A stretch of 64,000 bases of DNA from Trichocoleus desertorum NBK24 (GCF_030409055.1 NZ_CP116619.1:3387628-3451627); one strand, 5' to 3'; counted from the stretch's first letter, positions 17,597 through 27,996 are shown. The notes: generated by a model not told the origin, from the sequence alone. Program-made: numbers and translations.

Positions 17597-18547
17597 CTAA
17601 CTGCGCCAAGAATGGCTCACTTTGTTCAGTTGCATCACATCTTCATCGCTGAGCGTCCAGCCTAAAGCCCCCGCATTCTGTTGGGCTTGTTGGGCGTTCT
17701 TCGCACCTGGAATAGGAATGACTCCCCCTTGAGCAATTAGCCAGTTGAGTGCGACTTGAGCTGGGGTACGCCCATACTTGGTGCCTAGATCTTGGAGGAG
17801 ATGGATCACAGGCGCAAGTTTTTCGAGACCGTCGCGGCTAAAGCGAGAATCCCATTGGCGGGCTCCGGTCGGCTCTTGGTAATTCTCCACGGTGTATTTA
17901 CCCGTCAGCAAGCCTTGAGCTAGGGGGCTATAAGCCAGGATCGTCACACCCAATTGCCGAGCTGCATCCAAAATGCCGTTGGCTTCAATTTGCCGAGTGA
18001 TCAGGGAATAGCGGACTTGATTCACGGCTAAAGGGACACCCCGCTCAGCCAGAATTTTGTGTGCTTCCCGCATTTGGTCGGCTGAGTAGTTACTCACGCC
18101 AATGGCAGCGATTCTGCCTCGCTGCACTTCGTCGGCTAAGGCATTCATTAAGGTTGACTGGCTCATCAGGAAGGTAAAAGGCCAGTGAACTTGGTAAAGC
18201 GCTACTTGGTCTACTTGCAACCGCTTCAAGCTTTCTGTCAGAGCGTCGGCGACAGATTGCCCGCCAATGCGCCAAGGAGCAGGACCGTATTTGGTGGCAA
18301 TCTGCACGGGTTGCTGAGTTTGCTTCATAAACTGCCCCAGCAGCTTTTCTGACTCACCAAATCCGTAAACTTCCGCAGTATCAAAGAAGTTGACCCCCGC
18401 TTCTAGAGTGGATTGGAAAGCGGATTCCACCTCGGTCGAGCCATAATGACTGCCGTAGTTCCAAAACAGCTTATCTCCCCAAGCCCACGTCCCGATTCCT
18501 AAAGCAGGTACAACTGGCCCTGTAGGACCGAGCTTTATTGTTTGCAT
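17597..18547 (-). CDS. aldo/keto reductase
   Basis: This is a 316-residue NADPH-dependent TIM-barrel oxidoreductase. The catalytic tetrad is visible: Asp in FFDTAEVYG with Tyr, Lys in IATKYGP and His in YQVHWP. The cofactor-binding end reads PIPGAKNAQQAQQNAGALGW. Length and motifs match plant and cyanobacterial AKRs of the pyridoxal reductase-like group, but the substrate cannot be assigned. It is monocistronic and convergent with the 16206 gene. A second, different AKR lies at 60459-61331. Confidence 0.92.
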   Translation of the reverse strand: MQTIKLGPTGPVVPALGIGTWAWGDKLFWNYGSHYGSTEVESAFQSTLEAGVNFFDTAEVYGFGESEKLLGQFMKQTQQPVQIATKYGPAPWRIGGQSVADALTESLKRLQVDQVALYQVHWPFTFLMSQSTLMNALADEVQRGRIAAIGVSNYSADQMREAHKILAERGVPLAVNQVRYSLITRQIEANGILDAARQLGVTILAYSPLAQGLLTGKYTVENYQEPTGARQWDSRFSRDGLEKLAPVIHLLQDLGTKYGRTPAQVALNWLIAQGGVIPIPGAKNAQQAQQNAGALGWTLSDEDVMQLNKVSHSWRS

Positions 18548-18614
18548 AGTGTGATCCTAAACTCTTTACTTTTTGTTACATGCTTAGAGTGTAACGTTCT
18601 ACAAAAAGGCTAAA

Positions 18615-18635
18615 GAGGGCTTGAGGTAAGCCCTC
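18615..18635. other. strong hairpin in the divergent 18.6-kb intergenic region
   Basis: GAGGGCTT (18615-18622), loop GAGGT and AAGCCCTC (18628-18635) form a perfect 8-bp stem. A second stem-loop (TAGAGGC 18718-18724 with GCCTCTA 18733-18739, extended by CTTTCT and AGAAAG) lies about 80 bp further, before the pucC-like gene. They may be leader or operator structures; I assign no function. Confidence 0.5.
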
Positions 18636-18803
18636 CAAGATTTCTAAACGGGTTCGATTCTGCCTAAAGATAGAGCTTAGTGGCAGGGAGAATTCTAAAT
18701 CTTAGCCTTCATCTTTCTAGAGGCAGCTTGAAGCCTCTATCTTGAGAAAGAAAGCTATTTAGATTAGCTGATCAATATTGTTCTAAACAACTTTTTTGCG
18801 GAT

Positions 18804-20240
18804 ATGGAAACGGGTGATTTCTCAAAGGAAAATTTAGAGCCACCAGTTAGTACAGCAGCAATCTCTCGGATTAACTTGTTGACTATGTTCCGCTTGGGGC
18901 TGTTTCAGATGGGCTTAGGCATTATGTCTCTGCTCACATTGGGCGTCCTGAATCGCGTGATGATTGAAGAGCTAAAGGTTCCCGCTCTAGTGACGGCTGG
19001 GGCGATCGCCATGCATCAGTTTGTGGCTCCAGCGCGAGTTTGGTTTGGTCAGATGTCAGACTCCAAGCCGTTTTTAGGCCATCACCGCACAGGTTATGTC
19101 TGGGTAGGAGCTGCTTTGTTTGCGATCGCTTCTTTCCTAGCGGTACAGGTGATGTGGCAATTAGGCGTTAGCTTGCAAACTCAAGGCTGGACTCCTCAAA
19201 CCTATGCTTGGGTAGGGCTGCTAGGGTTAGTTTTTGCCATTTATGGATTGGCGCTAAGTTCTAGTTCGACTCCCTTTGCCGCCTTACTGGTGGATGTCTC
19301 AGATGAAAATAACCGTTCTAAGCTAGTGGGCATTGTCTGGTCGATGCTAATGGTAGGCATCGTGATTGGGGCCATCATCATCAGTGTGGTGCTGAAACCA
19401 TTGGCCTTAGATGCTCCGATCGCGACGGTACAAGCGTCGATCAATCGTCTGTTCATCATTATTCCAGCGGCTGTGTTTGGTCTGGCGCTGCTGGCAACAG
19501 TGGGAGTTGAGAAAAAGTACTCCTGCTACGCTTCTCGCTCTAGCTTGGTCGATCGCGAAGATAGCATCACGTTTGGTCGTGCCCTCAAGATTTTGACCGC
19601 TAATCGGCAGACTGGGCTGTTTTTTACCTTTCTCCTGGTGATGACCATTAGCTTGTTTATGCAAGAACCTGTACTGGAGCCCTACGGAGCACAGGTATTC
19701 CAGATGCAGATCTCAGAAACAACGAGGCTGAATGCTTTTTGGGGGATAGGCACGTTGCTGGGCATCAGCTCCACTGGCTTTTTGGTGGTGCCACGCTTGG
19801 GCAAGCAGAAGACGACTCGTTGGGGCTGCTTTTTGGTGGCATTGAGTTTTCTTTTGATTATTTCGTCGGGCTTTAGTCAAAATGCCAAACTGCTCCAAGG
19901 GTCTTTGTTCTTGTTCGGCTTGGCCTCTGGGCTTACCACGACTGGAGCGCTCAGTTTGATGCTCGATCTCACGGCAGCAGAAACGGCAGGCACTTTTATC
20001 GGCGCTTGGGGTTTATCGCAGGCCATGGCCAGAGCGCTAGCAACTGTGGCAGGTGGAGCGGTACTCGACCTGGGTAAGAAACTGTTCAGCAATTTAGTTT
20101 TTGCTTACGGTTTGGTGTTTGCCCTGCAAGCTGTAGGGATGGTGTTGGCAGTTTGGTTTTTGGGGCGGGTAAATGTGCAAGAATTTCGCAGCAATAACAA
20201 ACAGGCGATCGCGGCGGTGCTAGAAGGTGAGTTGGATTAA
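18804..20240 (+). CDS. PucC/LhaA-family MFS transporter
   Basis: The 478-residue integral membrane protein has about 12 helices and belongs to the major-facilitator branch that includes PucC, LhaA and cyanobacterial pigment-delivery candidates. Typical segments are FRLGLFQMGLGIMSLLTLGVLNRVM near the N-terminus (quoted as FRLGLFQMGLG and LTLGVLNRVM) and PARVWFGQMSDSKP with HHRTGYVWVGA. In purple bacteria the family aids assembly of light-harvesting complexes. In cyanobacteria it is thought to handle chlorophyll or to aid photosystem assembly, and the substrate is unproven. Its TAA shares one base with the ATG of the next gene, so the two are translationally coupled. Confidence 0.9.
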   Translation: METGDFSKENLEPPVSTAAISRINLLTMFRLGLFQMGLGIMSLLTLGVLNRVMIEELKVPALVTAGAIAMHQFVAPARVWFGQMSDSKPFLGHHRTGYVWVGAALFAIASFLAVQVMWQLGVSLQTQGWTPQTYAWVGLLGLVFAIYGLALSSSSTPFAALLVDVSDENNRSKLVGIVWSMLMVGIVIGAIIISVVLKPLALDAPIATVQASINRLFIIIPAAVFGLALLATVGVEKKYSCYASRSSLVDREDSITFGRALKILTANRQTGLFFTFLLVMTISLFMQEPVLEPYGAQVFQMQISETTRLNAFWGIGTLLGISSTGFLVVPRLGKQKTTRWGCFLVALSFLLIISSGFSQNAKLLQGSLFLFGLASGLTTTGALSLMLDLTAAETAGTFIGAWGLSQAMARALATVAGGAVLDLGKKLFSNLVFAYGLVFALQAVGMVLAVWFLGRVNVQEFRSNNKQAIAAVLEGELD

Positions 20241-21049
20241 TGACTGATTTTTGGAAAACGATTCTTGAATTTGCTGAAGCCACGACAGCTAGAGTCGGTA
20301 AACAGTTACTGGCAGATTTTGGTCAAGCGCAAGCAGCAGAAAAAGCCGATGGCAGCTTAGTCACGCAATCGGACAAGTGGGCAGATGAAGAATTGCGGGA
20401 GGCGATCGCGGCGGCTTTTCCGGAGCATGGCGTGCTGAGCGAAGAGGTGGAGCACATTTTTCCAGATACGGAATGGTGCTGGGTTATTGACCCGATAGAT
20501 GGCACAACCAACTTTGCTCGCGGCATTCCGCTTTGGGGCATCTCTCTAGGCTTGCTGTATCGTGGAATGCCTGTGTTTGGATATGTACATCTACCCACGC
20601 TGAACCAATCGTTTCATGGGTTTTGGTACGGTGATTCTGGGCTAAGTGGGCCGACTGAGGCGTTTCTGAATCGTCAACCGATTCATAGCAGCGCGGATGA
20701 GCCTTCGCGCAATCACTTTTTTAGTTTGTGTGCTCGCAGTACAGCGGTGATGGAAAATCCCTTTCCTTGCAAGATTCGCATGTTAGGGGTGGCGACTTAC
20801 AATTTGCTGACGGTGGTGCTTGGTTCGACGTTGGGTGCAGTAGAGGCAACCCCAAAGATTTGGGATATTGCGGCGGTGTGGGCGATCGCGCAGGCGGGTG
20901 GAGCAACCTGGGTATCTCTAGAATCTGAGCCGATTTTTCCGCTGCAAGTGGGCCGAGATTATGGGGAGCGATCGTTTCCGACGTTGGTGGTAAGTCGGGG
21001 AGAGTTGGTGCCGTTTTTTCGGCCCTATGTGGAGTTTTTGGAAAAGTAG
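20240..21049 (+). CDS. inositol monophosphatase family protein
   Basis: This 269-residue Mg2+-dependent, Li+-sensitive-type phosphatase has metal-site motifs EEVE (near residue 70), DPIDGTTNFARG (motif A, near 90) and WDIAAVWAIAQAGG (motif B, near 210). The substrate could be inositol phosphate, histidinol phosphate or another sugar phosphate; sequence alone does not decide. The one-base overlap (TAATG) with the pucC-like gene indicates co-expression, an unexpected pairing for pigment handling. The operon is followed by a deleted copy of the dispersed repeat. Confidence 0.93.
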   Translation: MTDFWKTILEFAEATTARVGKQLLADFGQAQAAEKADGSLVTQSDKWADEELREAIAAAFPEHGVLSEEVEHIFPDTEWCWVIDPIDGTTNFARGIPLWGISLGLLYRGMPVFGYVHLPTLNQSFHGFWYGDSGLSGPTEAFLNRQPIHSSADEPSRNHFFSLCARSTAVMENPFPCKIRMLGVATYNLLTVVLGSTLGAVEATPKIWDIAAVWAIAQAGGATWVSLESEPIFPLQVGRDYGERSFPTLVVSRGELVPFFRPYVEFLEK

Positions 21050-21060
21050 GGTTGTTTGAG

Positions 21061-21106
21061 AGAACCAAGAACTTGAGGGCACCGTCCCCCAGACCCCCTC
21101 CAAAAG
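21061..21106 (-). repeat. dispersed two-hairpin repeat, internally deleted copy D
   Basis: Read on the minus strand, this piece starts with TTTTGGAGGGGGTCTGGGGG, jumps directly to GGTGCCCTCAAGTTC and ends with TTGGTTCT. Compared with copies A-C, about 30 bp from the middle are missing, including the second arm of hairpin 1 and the first arm of hairpin 2. It lies just after the inositol monophosphatase gene. Confidence 0.85.
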
Positions 21107-21127
21107 TGGTTTAGAGGTCTGGAGGTT

Positions 21128-21238
21128 TTACTTTTTGTTCATGGCGAGAGCACCACTAAATACCATCAGCAAGGCTCCGGCGAGGATGGCGATCGCAAGT
21201 CCGCCTAAGAGCCAGTCCAGTCCAGCAGTATTTTCCAT
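21128..21238 (-). CDS. 36-residue single-helix membrane peptide
   Basis: ATG 21238 to TAA 21128-21130 encodes 36 residues: a short polar N-terminus (MENTAGLDW), one strongly hydrophobic helix (about 10-32) and a basic end (NKK). Size and topology resemble the small subunits of photosynthetic and NDH complexes, but I cannot match it to a named one. It is on the same strand as thiC, beyond thiC's 3' end, and convergent with the inositol monophosphatase gene. The clean membrane-peptide pattern over the whole frame supports a real gene. Confidence 0.65.
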   Translation of the reverse strand: MENTAGLDWLLGGLAIAILAGALLMVFSGALAMNKK

Positions 21239-21387
21239 GTTGTGTCTGTGTGATGGCGTATCAATCTCAGGCAGTTCTTCTAGCTAAACTTGCTTCTGAT
21301 ATTTAGGCAAAGATGAGAGAACTGACATCAGCAGGGACTCTCATCTTTGCCTGAAATTAGGCCAGGTGAATGTATTGAATAAGCTAA

Positions 21388-22857
<1,470 letters not shown>

Positions 22858-22978
22858 TTGGTTAATGATTGTATCACCTGCGTCTTGAGAGGGTACTCAG
22901 GTTCTCAAATCTACGAAAACCTAAGTCTTTTGTAATTAAGAGAGTTGATGGGTAGGGAGCGATCGCCTTTCTTCTGAA

Positions 22979-24439
22979 CTACACAAAAATTCCTTGTCCA
23001 GGTGCCAAAATATTGTCGGGGTCATAGCGTTGCTTGGCACTCACAAGTTTTCCCCACACAGGCTGAAAATGCTGTTTCCAATCAGCTGGAGTCATCGGGA
23101 CGGTACCCACTGGATAACGGTAGCCACCTAAAGCGCGATCGCGTTCAAACAGGTCACGGTTAGCGGCAACCATCTGGTTAATCACGGTTGGGTCAGGCGG
23201 CGCAGTCCGCAGAATCGCGAAGAGAAAGGCGATGTTCTCTCTAGGAGTCCGAAATAGTGGACGAGTAAAGCGCCAGGTTTTGACTGGGTAGAGCAAAATT
23301 GGGCCTTGGCCTGTATCTGCCAACGTTAGTGTCGAGACGACTTCACCGACAAAGCGATCGACCTTGCTACCGGGTACGAACAAATTTAACCAAGGGTGAG
23401 GGAATGACCAAACGCCAATCGATTTCAGGGTTTCGACTACAGGGGCGAGGCGGTTGGCGAAGTCAAAATAAGTGGGATCTGTAATTTGCTCTGAACCAGG
23501 TTGGTAGCTTAAACCAGCAAGCAACGCTGCATTATTCGGCTCATTGAGTGGCGTATAAAAGCTAACAGCCTCTATCATGTAGCGCCATCCACCATTCGGG
23601 GTCGGTACTACTTGCCCTTCGAGATAATTAAAGCGTTCTTCGCTAATTAGCAGGCGTTGATCTTGAGTGAAGGTTGCCAGATCGTCATAGAAGAGTAGGA
23701 AGACGCGGGCTTGTTGCTTAGCAGGAATAAGACGAACGGTTGCTTGCACAATAATGCCGCACTGCCCCAAACCTGCTAGCACTGCTTCAAACAGGGTTTT
23801 ATTTTGGGTAGGTGAACAAGTTTCTAGCGTTCCCTGGCCTGTGACAACTTCTAATGCCAAAACTTGATCGACCTGCACGCCGTAGCGATGAGTGGCTCCC
23901 CCAATGCCACCTGCGGACAAGGTACCTCCGATCGAGAGTTCTAGATAGTCAGTAAGGACGGGAGGGGTTAAACCTTGAGCGATCGCAGCCTGTAAGAGTT
24001 CGAGCCAAACCACGCCGCCTTCGACCTCTGCTCGGTCAGCGCCAATCTGGATAATTTGATTCAGGGTACTCATATCAATGACAATCCCTGCTTCGACTTG
24101 GGCCTGACCGTTGCTGGAGTGGCCTTGTCCTCGTGCGGCTATCTTCAGTTTATGGGTGCGGGCAAACTGCACAACGTTCACAATGTCTGCTTTGGAACCT
24201 GGTTTCAAAACCGCAATAGGTTGGCGATGCACAATGTGCCCAAAGTCATCAGCTGCGGCTTGCCGTGTCGCCTCATCGGTGTAGATTGCGCCATCTAAAG
24301 GGGGTAACTTAGCAAAGTTCACATTTGATTGAGCACTTACAGCAGTCACCCAACCTCGACTAACCACATCAAATCCAATGATGGCGGTACTAGCGAGTAA
24401 TCCTTGGAGAAATATACGACGGGAGGAGCGATCGCGCAT
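22979..24439 (-). CDS. Tat-exported FAD oxidoreductase, cytokinin dehydrogenase-like
   Basis: The 486-residue flavoprotein of the VAO/PCMH fold begins with a twin-arginine signal (SRRIFLQ, hydrophobic stretch to about residue 36), so it should be exported folded. The FAD domain shows ARGQGHSSNGQA, where His107 is the expected covalent FAD attachment residue of cytokinin oxidases. VLTDYLELSIGGTLS contains Asp164, matching the catalytic Asp of plant CKX. FNYLEGQVV and YDPDNILAPGQGIF follow. These agree with cytokinin dehydrogenases, which remove the side chain of isopentenyl-type cytokinins. Substrate remains an inference, since related enzymes oxidise other alcohols or sugars. It is monocistronic. 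Confidence 0.85.
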   Translation of the reverse strand: MRDRSSRRIFLQGLLASTAIIGFDVVSRGWVTAVSAQSNVNFAKLPPLDGAIYTDEATRQAAADDFGHIVHRQPIAVLKPGSKADIVNVVQFARTHKLKIAARGQGHSSNGQAQVEAGIVIDMSTLNQIIQIGADRAEVEGGVVWLELLQAAIAQGLTPPVLTDYLELSIGGTLSAGGIGGATHRYGVQVDQVLALEVVTGQGTLETCSPTQNKTLFEAVLAGLGQCGIIVQATVRLIPAKQQARVFLLFYDDLATFTQDQRLLISEERFNYLEGQVVPTPNGGWRYMIEAVSFYTPLNEPNNAALLAGLSYQPGSEQITDPTYFDFANRLAPVVETLKSIGVWSFPHPWLNLFVPGSKVDRFVGEVVSTLTLADTGQGPILLYPVKTWRFTRPLFRTPRENIAFLFAILRTAPPDPTVINQMVAANRDLFERDRALGGYRYPVGTVPMTPADWKQHFQPVWGKLVSAKQRYDPDNILAPGQGIFV

Positions 24440-24930
24440 AAACTAAAATCCTGCTTTAAGTAAGGCGTGGAAGCATATTCAGCGTTTTAACAGACATTCA
24501 ATTTTTAGCTTCACAAAAACTGCATTCGACCGTTGCCTACTAGTCTGCCTATTTTGTGAGGGTGGCTCACTAGTAAGGAATTAAAAATTTATCTTTTTAT
24601 GTAGCTAAGTACTCACAAATTTTCTGTCTCAGGGTAGATGATCTGGTGAAAATTGTGGGATCAAAAAGTTAAATATTTGTTATTCTCAGTACATTCCAGA
24701 TTTTCCAAGTGTAAAAAGTTTTGGAACCGCCCTAGATCCCTAGCGCGATCGCGACTACTCATAGCGTCTATTTTCTCTCGGCCCCTAAAAGCCACTTCTG
24801 CGTGATTGCTACCCCCTAAAACCGCATGAAGTGAATTTGCTTTTTAGTCGTTGCAACCGAGAGCCGATCAGTACCAGAGTCAGCGCGATCGCTAGGGGAC
24901 AACTCCAGCTACCTGTAAGCCAAAATCACA
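24440..24930. other. divergent intergenic region of 491 bp
   Basis: This region separates the CKX-like gene from the secreted protease gene and must hold both promoters. It contains a TACTAGT (24538-24544) / ACTAGTA (24569-24575) inverted repeat enclosing the small GTGAG/CTCAC hairpin, and a run of A/T-rich sequence at 24590-24680. No ORF, RNA gene or dispersed repeat is visible. Confidence 0.5.
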
Positions 24931-26310
24931 ATGAAGAAAGGACTTTGGAGCCTACTACTTGCGCTACTCATACTTTGGTCATTTTCGTTACCAGCTTTTG
25001 CATCTCCAGCTCCGGGGCTGAGTCAAGCTCAAAGCCATACTTCTAAGAGCCTTGCTCAGGGCAATTGTCCTAGACAGCTCCAAAGTGCGATCGCTCCAGA
25101 ACCGCTGTCAGCAGCTATTGGCATCAATCCTGAAGGTTTGCCGCGCATTGGTGTCGCTCGCATTCGCTCTGGCATTCTGCCCGGTGTGGTCATCGGCGGG
25201 CATCATGAAGGCGTTCTCAAAATTCTTCAACAACGCTATACCGCTTCTGGGCAGTTAGATGAACAGCTAGAAGATGCAGCCTTGCAAGCGATCGAGGATG
25301 AACTGGTGGATGCTGGCTACAACGTGGGCCGATCAGAGCAGCATTCGGTGTTTGATGAGCAACTGATGGAAGAATCTGAACCCGTGAGATTCTTAGTAGG
25401 GGGCAAGATTACCAAAGTGGAACTGAATTCTTACAGTTCTTTCTTCAACAGTAGAACGGCAGACCAAAGAACGATTCAGTGGGAAATCTTCGATCGCGAC
25501 ACTAATAAAGTGATTATGCGACAGGTGACGACAGGTCAAGCTGAAGCTGAGGGCATTGATAACCCTGCGGCTACCTATGAAGCAATTCGAGCCAGCTTTA
25601 AGGTTCTTCTTACTCAACCCAGTTTTACAACTTCCCTTCAGCAAGCTGTAGGACGAGATTTAGCCCCAACTGCGGCCAAGACTTACCAAATTGCTGCTCT
25701 GTCTGGCTCCCAACTTCCCCTCTCTACCGAGCAAATTGCTAGCCATACCATTCCTTCTGTGGTTTGGATTCGTACCCCAACAGGACGAGGTACGGGCTTT
25801 GTGATCGACTCATCTGGCTTGATTTTGACCAATCAGCATGTGGTAAGTTCCGCTTTCTCAGTCAAAGTGAAGCTGTATGACGGGTCCACCCAAACGGGAC
25901 GAGTGCTGAAGCGCAATGCTGCTTTTGATGTTGCGTTGGTCAAACTCGAAGGGAACGTCAGCCATATTCCTGCCTTACCGATCGCGGATCTTAGTGCGGT
26001 CAAGGTGGGGCAAGAAGTAGTGGCGATCGGCAATCCCATCGCTTATTCCAACACAGTGACCAAAGGCATTGTCAGTGGCATTCGCACCATTGGTAGCCGA
26101 GACCTGATTCAAACCGATGTCGCCATCAACCCTGGCAACAGTGGCGGCCCACTCCTAAACCAGCAAGGAGCGGTGATCGGGATTGTGACCGAAAAAATGG
26201 TGAGTCGAGGCATTGAAGGACTAGGCTTTGCCCTCCCGATTAGCGAATCCTTGCAGAATCTAGATGTGTTTGTGAAACCATCTAGAGCTATGGGTTCTAT
26301 GGCTATGTAG
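24931..26310 (+). CDS. secreted trypsin-like serine protease with novel N-terminal domain
   Basis: The 459-residue protein has a Sec signal peptide (residues 1-25, cleavage near AFA-SP). Residues about 45-245 form an uncharacterised domain with GLPRIGVARIRSG and FLVGGKITKVELNSYSS, a pattern reminiscent of CsgG/curli-assembly-like beta domains (weak). The protease domain (about 270-445) is HtrA/Deg-like. Its triad is His303 (LTNQHVV), Asp333 (FDVALVKL) and Ser404 (NPGNSGGPL). There is no PDZ domain, which separates it from DegP/HhoA. It probably acts in the periplasm. The start at ATG 24931 is decided by the signal peptide. Confidence 0.9.
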   Translation: MKKGLWSLLLALLILWSFSLPAFASPAPGLSQAQSHTSKSLAQGNCPRQLQSAIAPEPLSAAIGINPEGLPRIGVARIRSGILPGVVIGGHHEGVLKILQQRYTASGQLDEQLEDAALQAIEDELVDAGYNVGRSEQHSVFDEQLMEESEPVRFLVGGKITKVELNSYSSFFNSRTADQRTIQWEIFDRDTNKVIMRQVTTGQAEAEGIDNPAATYEAIRASFKVLLTQPSFTTSLQQAVGRDLAPTAAKTYQIAALSGSQLPLSTEQIASHTIPSVVWIRTPTGRGTGFVIDSSGLILTNQHVVSSAFSVKVKLYDGSTQTGRVLKRNAAFDVALVKLEGNVSHIPALPIADLSAVKVGQEVVAIGNPIAYSNTVTKGIVSGIRTIGSRDLIQTDVAINPGNSGGPLLNQQGAVIGIVTEKMVSRGIEGLGFALPISESLQNLDVFVKPSRAMGSMAM

Positions 26311-26388
26311 GGCTGTGGCTGGGTAGTCTAGCTGAGCGCGATCGCTAGCATTCCCTCACTGCCCTATCGTTGCCTTTCTACCGTTGCC

Positions 26389-27996
26389 CTATCGCTGCCA
26401 GGTAATCGGCACGTGTGGTTGAGAGGGCCAATTGGCAGAGGGTCTCATCTGGGTTTCTTCATCTAAGACTTTGACCACTCGGTTGTAGATGTCTTCTGCT
26501 TGCTGAAGCGAGTTGCCAATGCTAGTAACTCCCACTTTGCCAAACTCAGACAACGCTCCCATGAGGTGAAACACAGTTCCCGTTTCGGTACTGCTGTCAA
26601 AGTGCAGCTGATGGTGGGCGATGATGTCCATCAGGTCGTTGGGGAGCAGCCCGCGATAGCGTTCTTTTTGCAAGTTGTCAGTCGCCATGTAATACTTAGG
26701 CCGCCCTTGTTGGCTGTAGAACAAGCCACTAGAGAGGTCATAGCGACCGTTGGTGAGAAACTTTAGGGTCATGAAGGGGTGAGTTGTCCCTCCTTTACGC
26801 AAATTAATTTCGATCGCCTGCAAGTCCCATTGGGTTTGTTCGGTTTGGGGGTCGTGATGTGGCACCGCGAGAAAATCAACCCCGAATCGTTCTAGAACCC
26901 CTTTGGCTGCTAAATTCTTGCCTACTTGTCGTCCTAACTCTTGCAGTTTTAAACGGTAAGATTCATCGGCGGGAAAGCGACAACCTAAATAAATTTGTCC
27001 ATCAGGGCCACCGAGAATTTGATCGTGGGTCGAGAGAATTTCCACTTCACCTGTCGGGGTAATGCGACCTTGCACACTGGGCGATCGCTTTCCCTCCCCT
27101 TCAATAAAGGCTTCAGCGATCGCTCCTAGTTCTGGAATGCGGCTACTAAAGTTACTCCAGACCTCAGATTTGGCCTGAAAGCTCATACCTTCAAAGCGCT
27201 CGCGAATAGTGCTCACTCGTTCTGCGTGAGTTGCCTGTCCCGGAGCCAAGCTGAGAATGGGACGGAGATCTAGCAGGGCATTGCCTTCGCCGGAGAAGCC
27301 TTCATTCAACTTCACCACCATACGTTGCAAGTGAGGTTGGCGCTCCCACAACTCTGCTGCCACCTCGGCTAGTTCGTCTATACTCTTCACTAACTCACTA
27401 CCATCTGGGCAGGGAACCCCAGATTCAGCAAAGATTTGGCGGCTGCCGCTTTTTGTCCCCCAGTACAACAGATCTGGATCAAGGGCATACAGTGGCACAT
27501 TGAGCTGACAAGACAAATCCCGCTCCAAGGAGCTGGAGTTGTAGCAGATCATAAAGGTCTTTTCAGGACGCAACGCCTGCCGAATCCGCTCCATCAAGCG
27601 CGGACGCTCCAAAATCTTCTGAGTCAGCGAGGTGGACGCAGAATCGTAGGTCGAAAACAGCAACAGGCGATCGCGAGCATGGGAAAAGGGAATCCCAGGC
27701 AACAGTTGCAGATAGTAATCAATGATGCTGGGGTGCAGCGGCTGCGACGTAATGTAAATCAGCCGAGTCCGAGGGTTACGCAAGCGAATCAGTGAGAACA
27801 ACAACCGCTCTTCGTAGTGGTGTGCCCCTTGAATCTTTAGTAACTCTCGCTGGTCTAAGCTGAGGGAGGGAATGACGATAATATCCGCATCGCTCGGATC
27901 GAACGACTCTATCGCCTGCCAGCGATCGGACAACAAACCCTGTAGATGGTGAAACTGCTCTGCCTGCTCGGAGGAAGAAAAATCAAGAGTTTGCAT
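26389..27996 (-). CDS. ATP-grasp peptide ligase, PGM1-like
   Basis: This 535-residue protein has an N-terminal region (1-170) resembling a Rossmann-like preATP domain (ADIIVIPSLSLDQRELLKIQ). The ATP-grasp core follows, with MVVKLNEGFSGEGNALLDL, EAFIEGEGKRSPSVQGRI and WDLQAIEINLRKGGTTHPFM. The C-terminal part (GLLPNDLMDIIAHHQLHFD onward) matches what I recall of the PGM1 family, whose founder joins a non-canonical amino acid to a peptide during pheganomycin synthesis in Streptomyces. Here no precursor peptide gene is adjacent. The predicted reaction is ATP-dependent carboxylate-amine ligation with unknown substrates. It is divided by 105 bp from the MBL-fold gene on the same strand. Confidence 0.82.
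   Translation of the reverse strand: MQTLDFSSSEQAEQFHHLQGLLSDRWQAIESFDPSDADIIVIPSLSLDQRELLKIQGAHHYEERLLFSLIRLRNPRTRLIYITSQPLHPSIIDYYLQLLPGIPFSHARDRLLLFSTYDSASTSLTQKILERPRLMERIRQALRPEKTFMICYNSSSLERDLSCQLNVPLYALDPDLLYWGTKSGSRQIFAESGVPCPDGSELVKSIDELAEVAAELWERQPHLQRMVVKLNEGFSGEGNALLDLRPILSLAPGQATHAERVSTIRERFEGMSFQAKSEVWSNFSSRIPELGAIAEAFIEGEGKRSPSVQGRITPTGEVEILSTHDQILGGPDGQIYLGCRFPADESYRLKLQELGRQVGKNLAAKGVLERFGVDFLAVPHHDPQTEQTQWDLQAIEINLRKGGTTHPFMTLKFLTNGRYDLSSGLFYSQQGRPKYYMATDNLQKERYRGLLPNDLMDIIAHHQLHFDSSTETGTVFHLMGALSEFGKVGVTSIGNSLQQAEDIYNRVVKVLDEETQMRPSANWPSQPHVPITWQR

Noticed and set aside
18649-18664. GGTTCGATTC resembling a tRNA T-arm
   Set aside because: No matching acceptor, D-arm or anticodon arm can be drawn around it; it lies between two unrelated hairpins.
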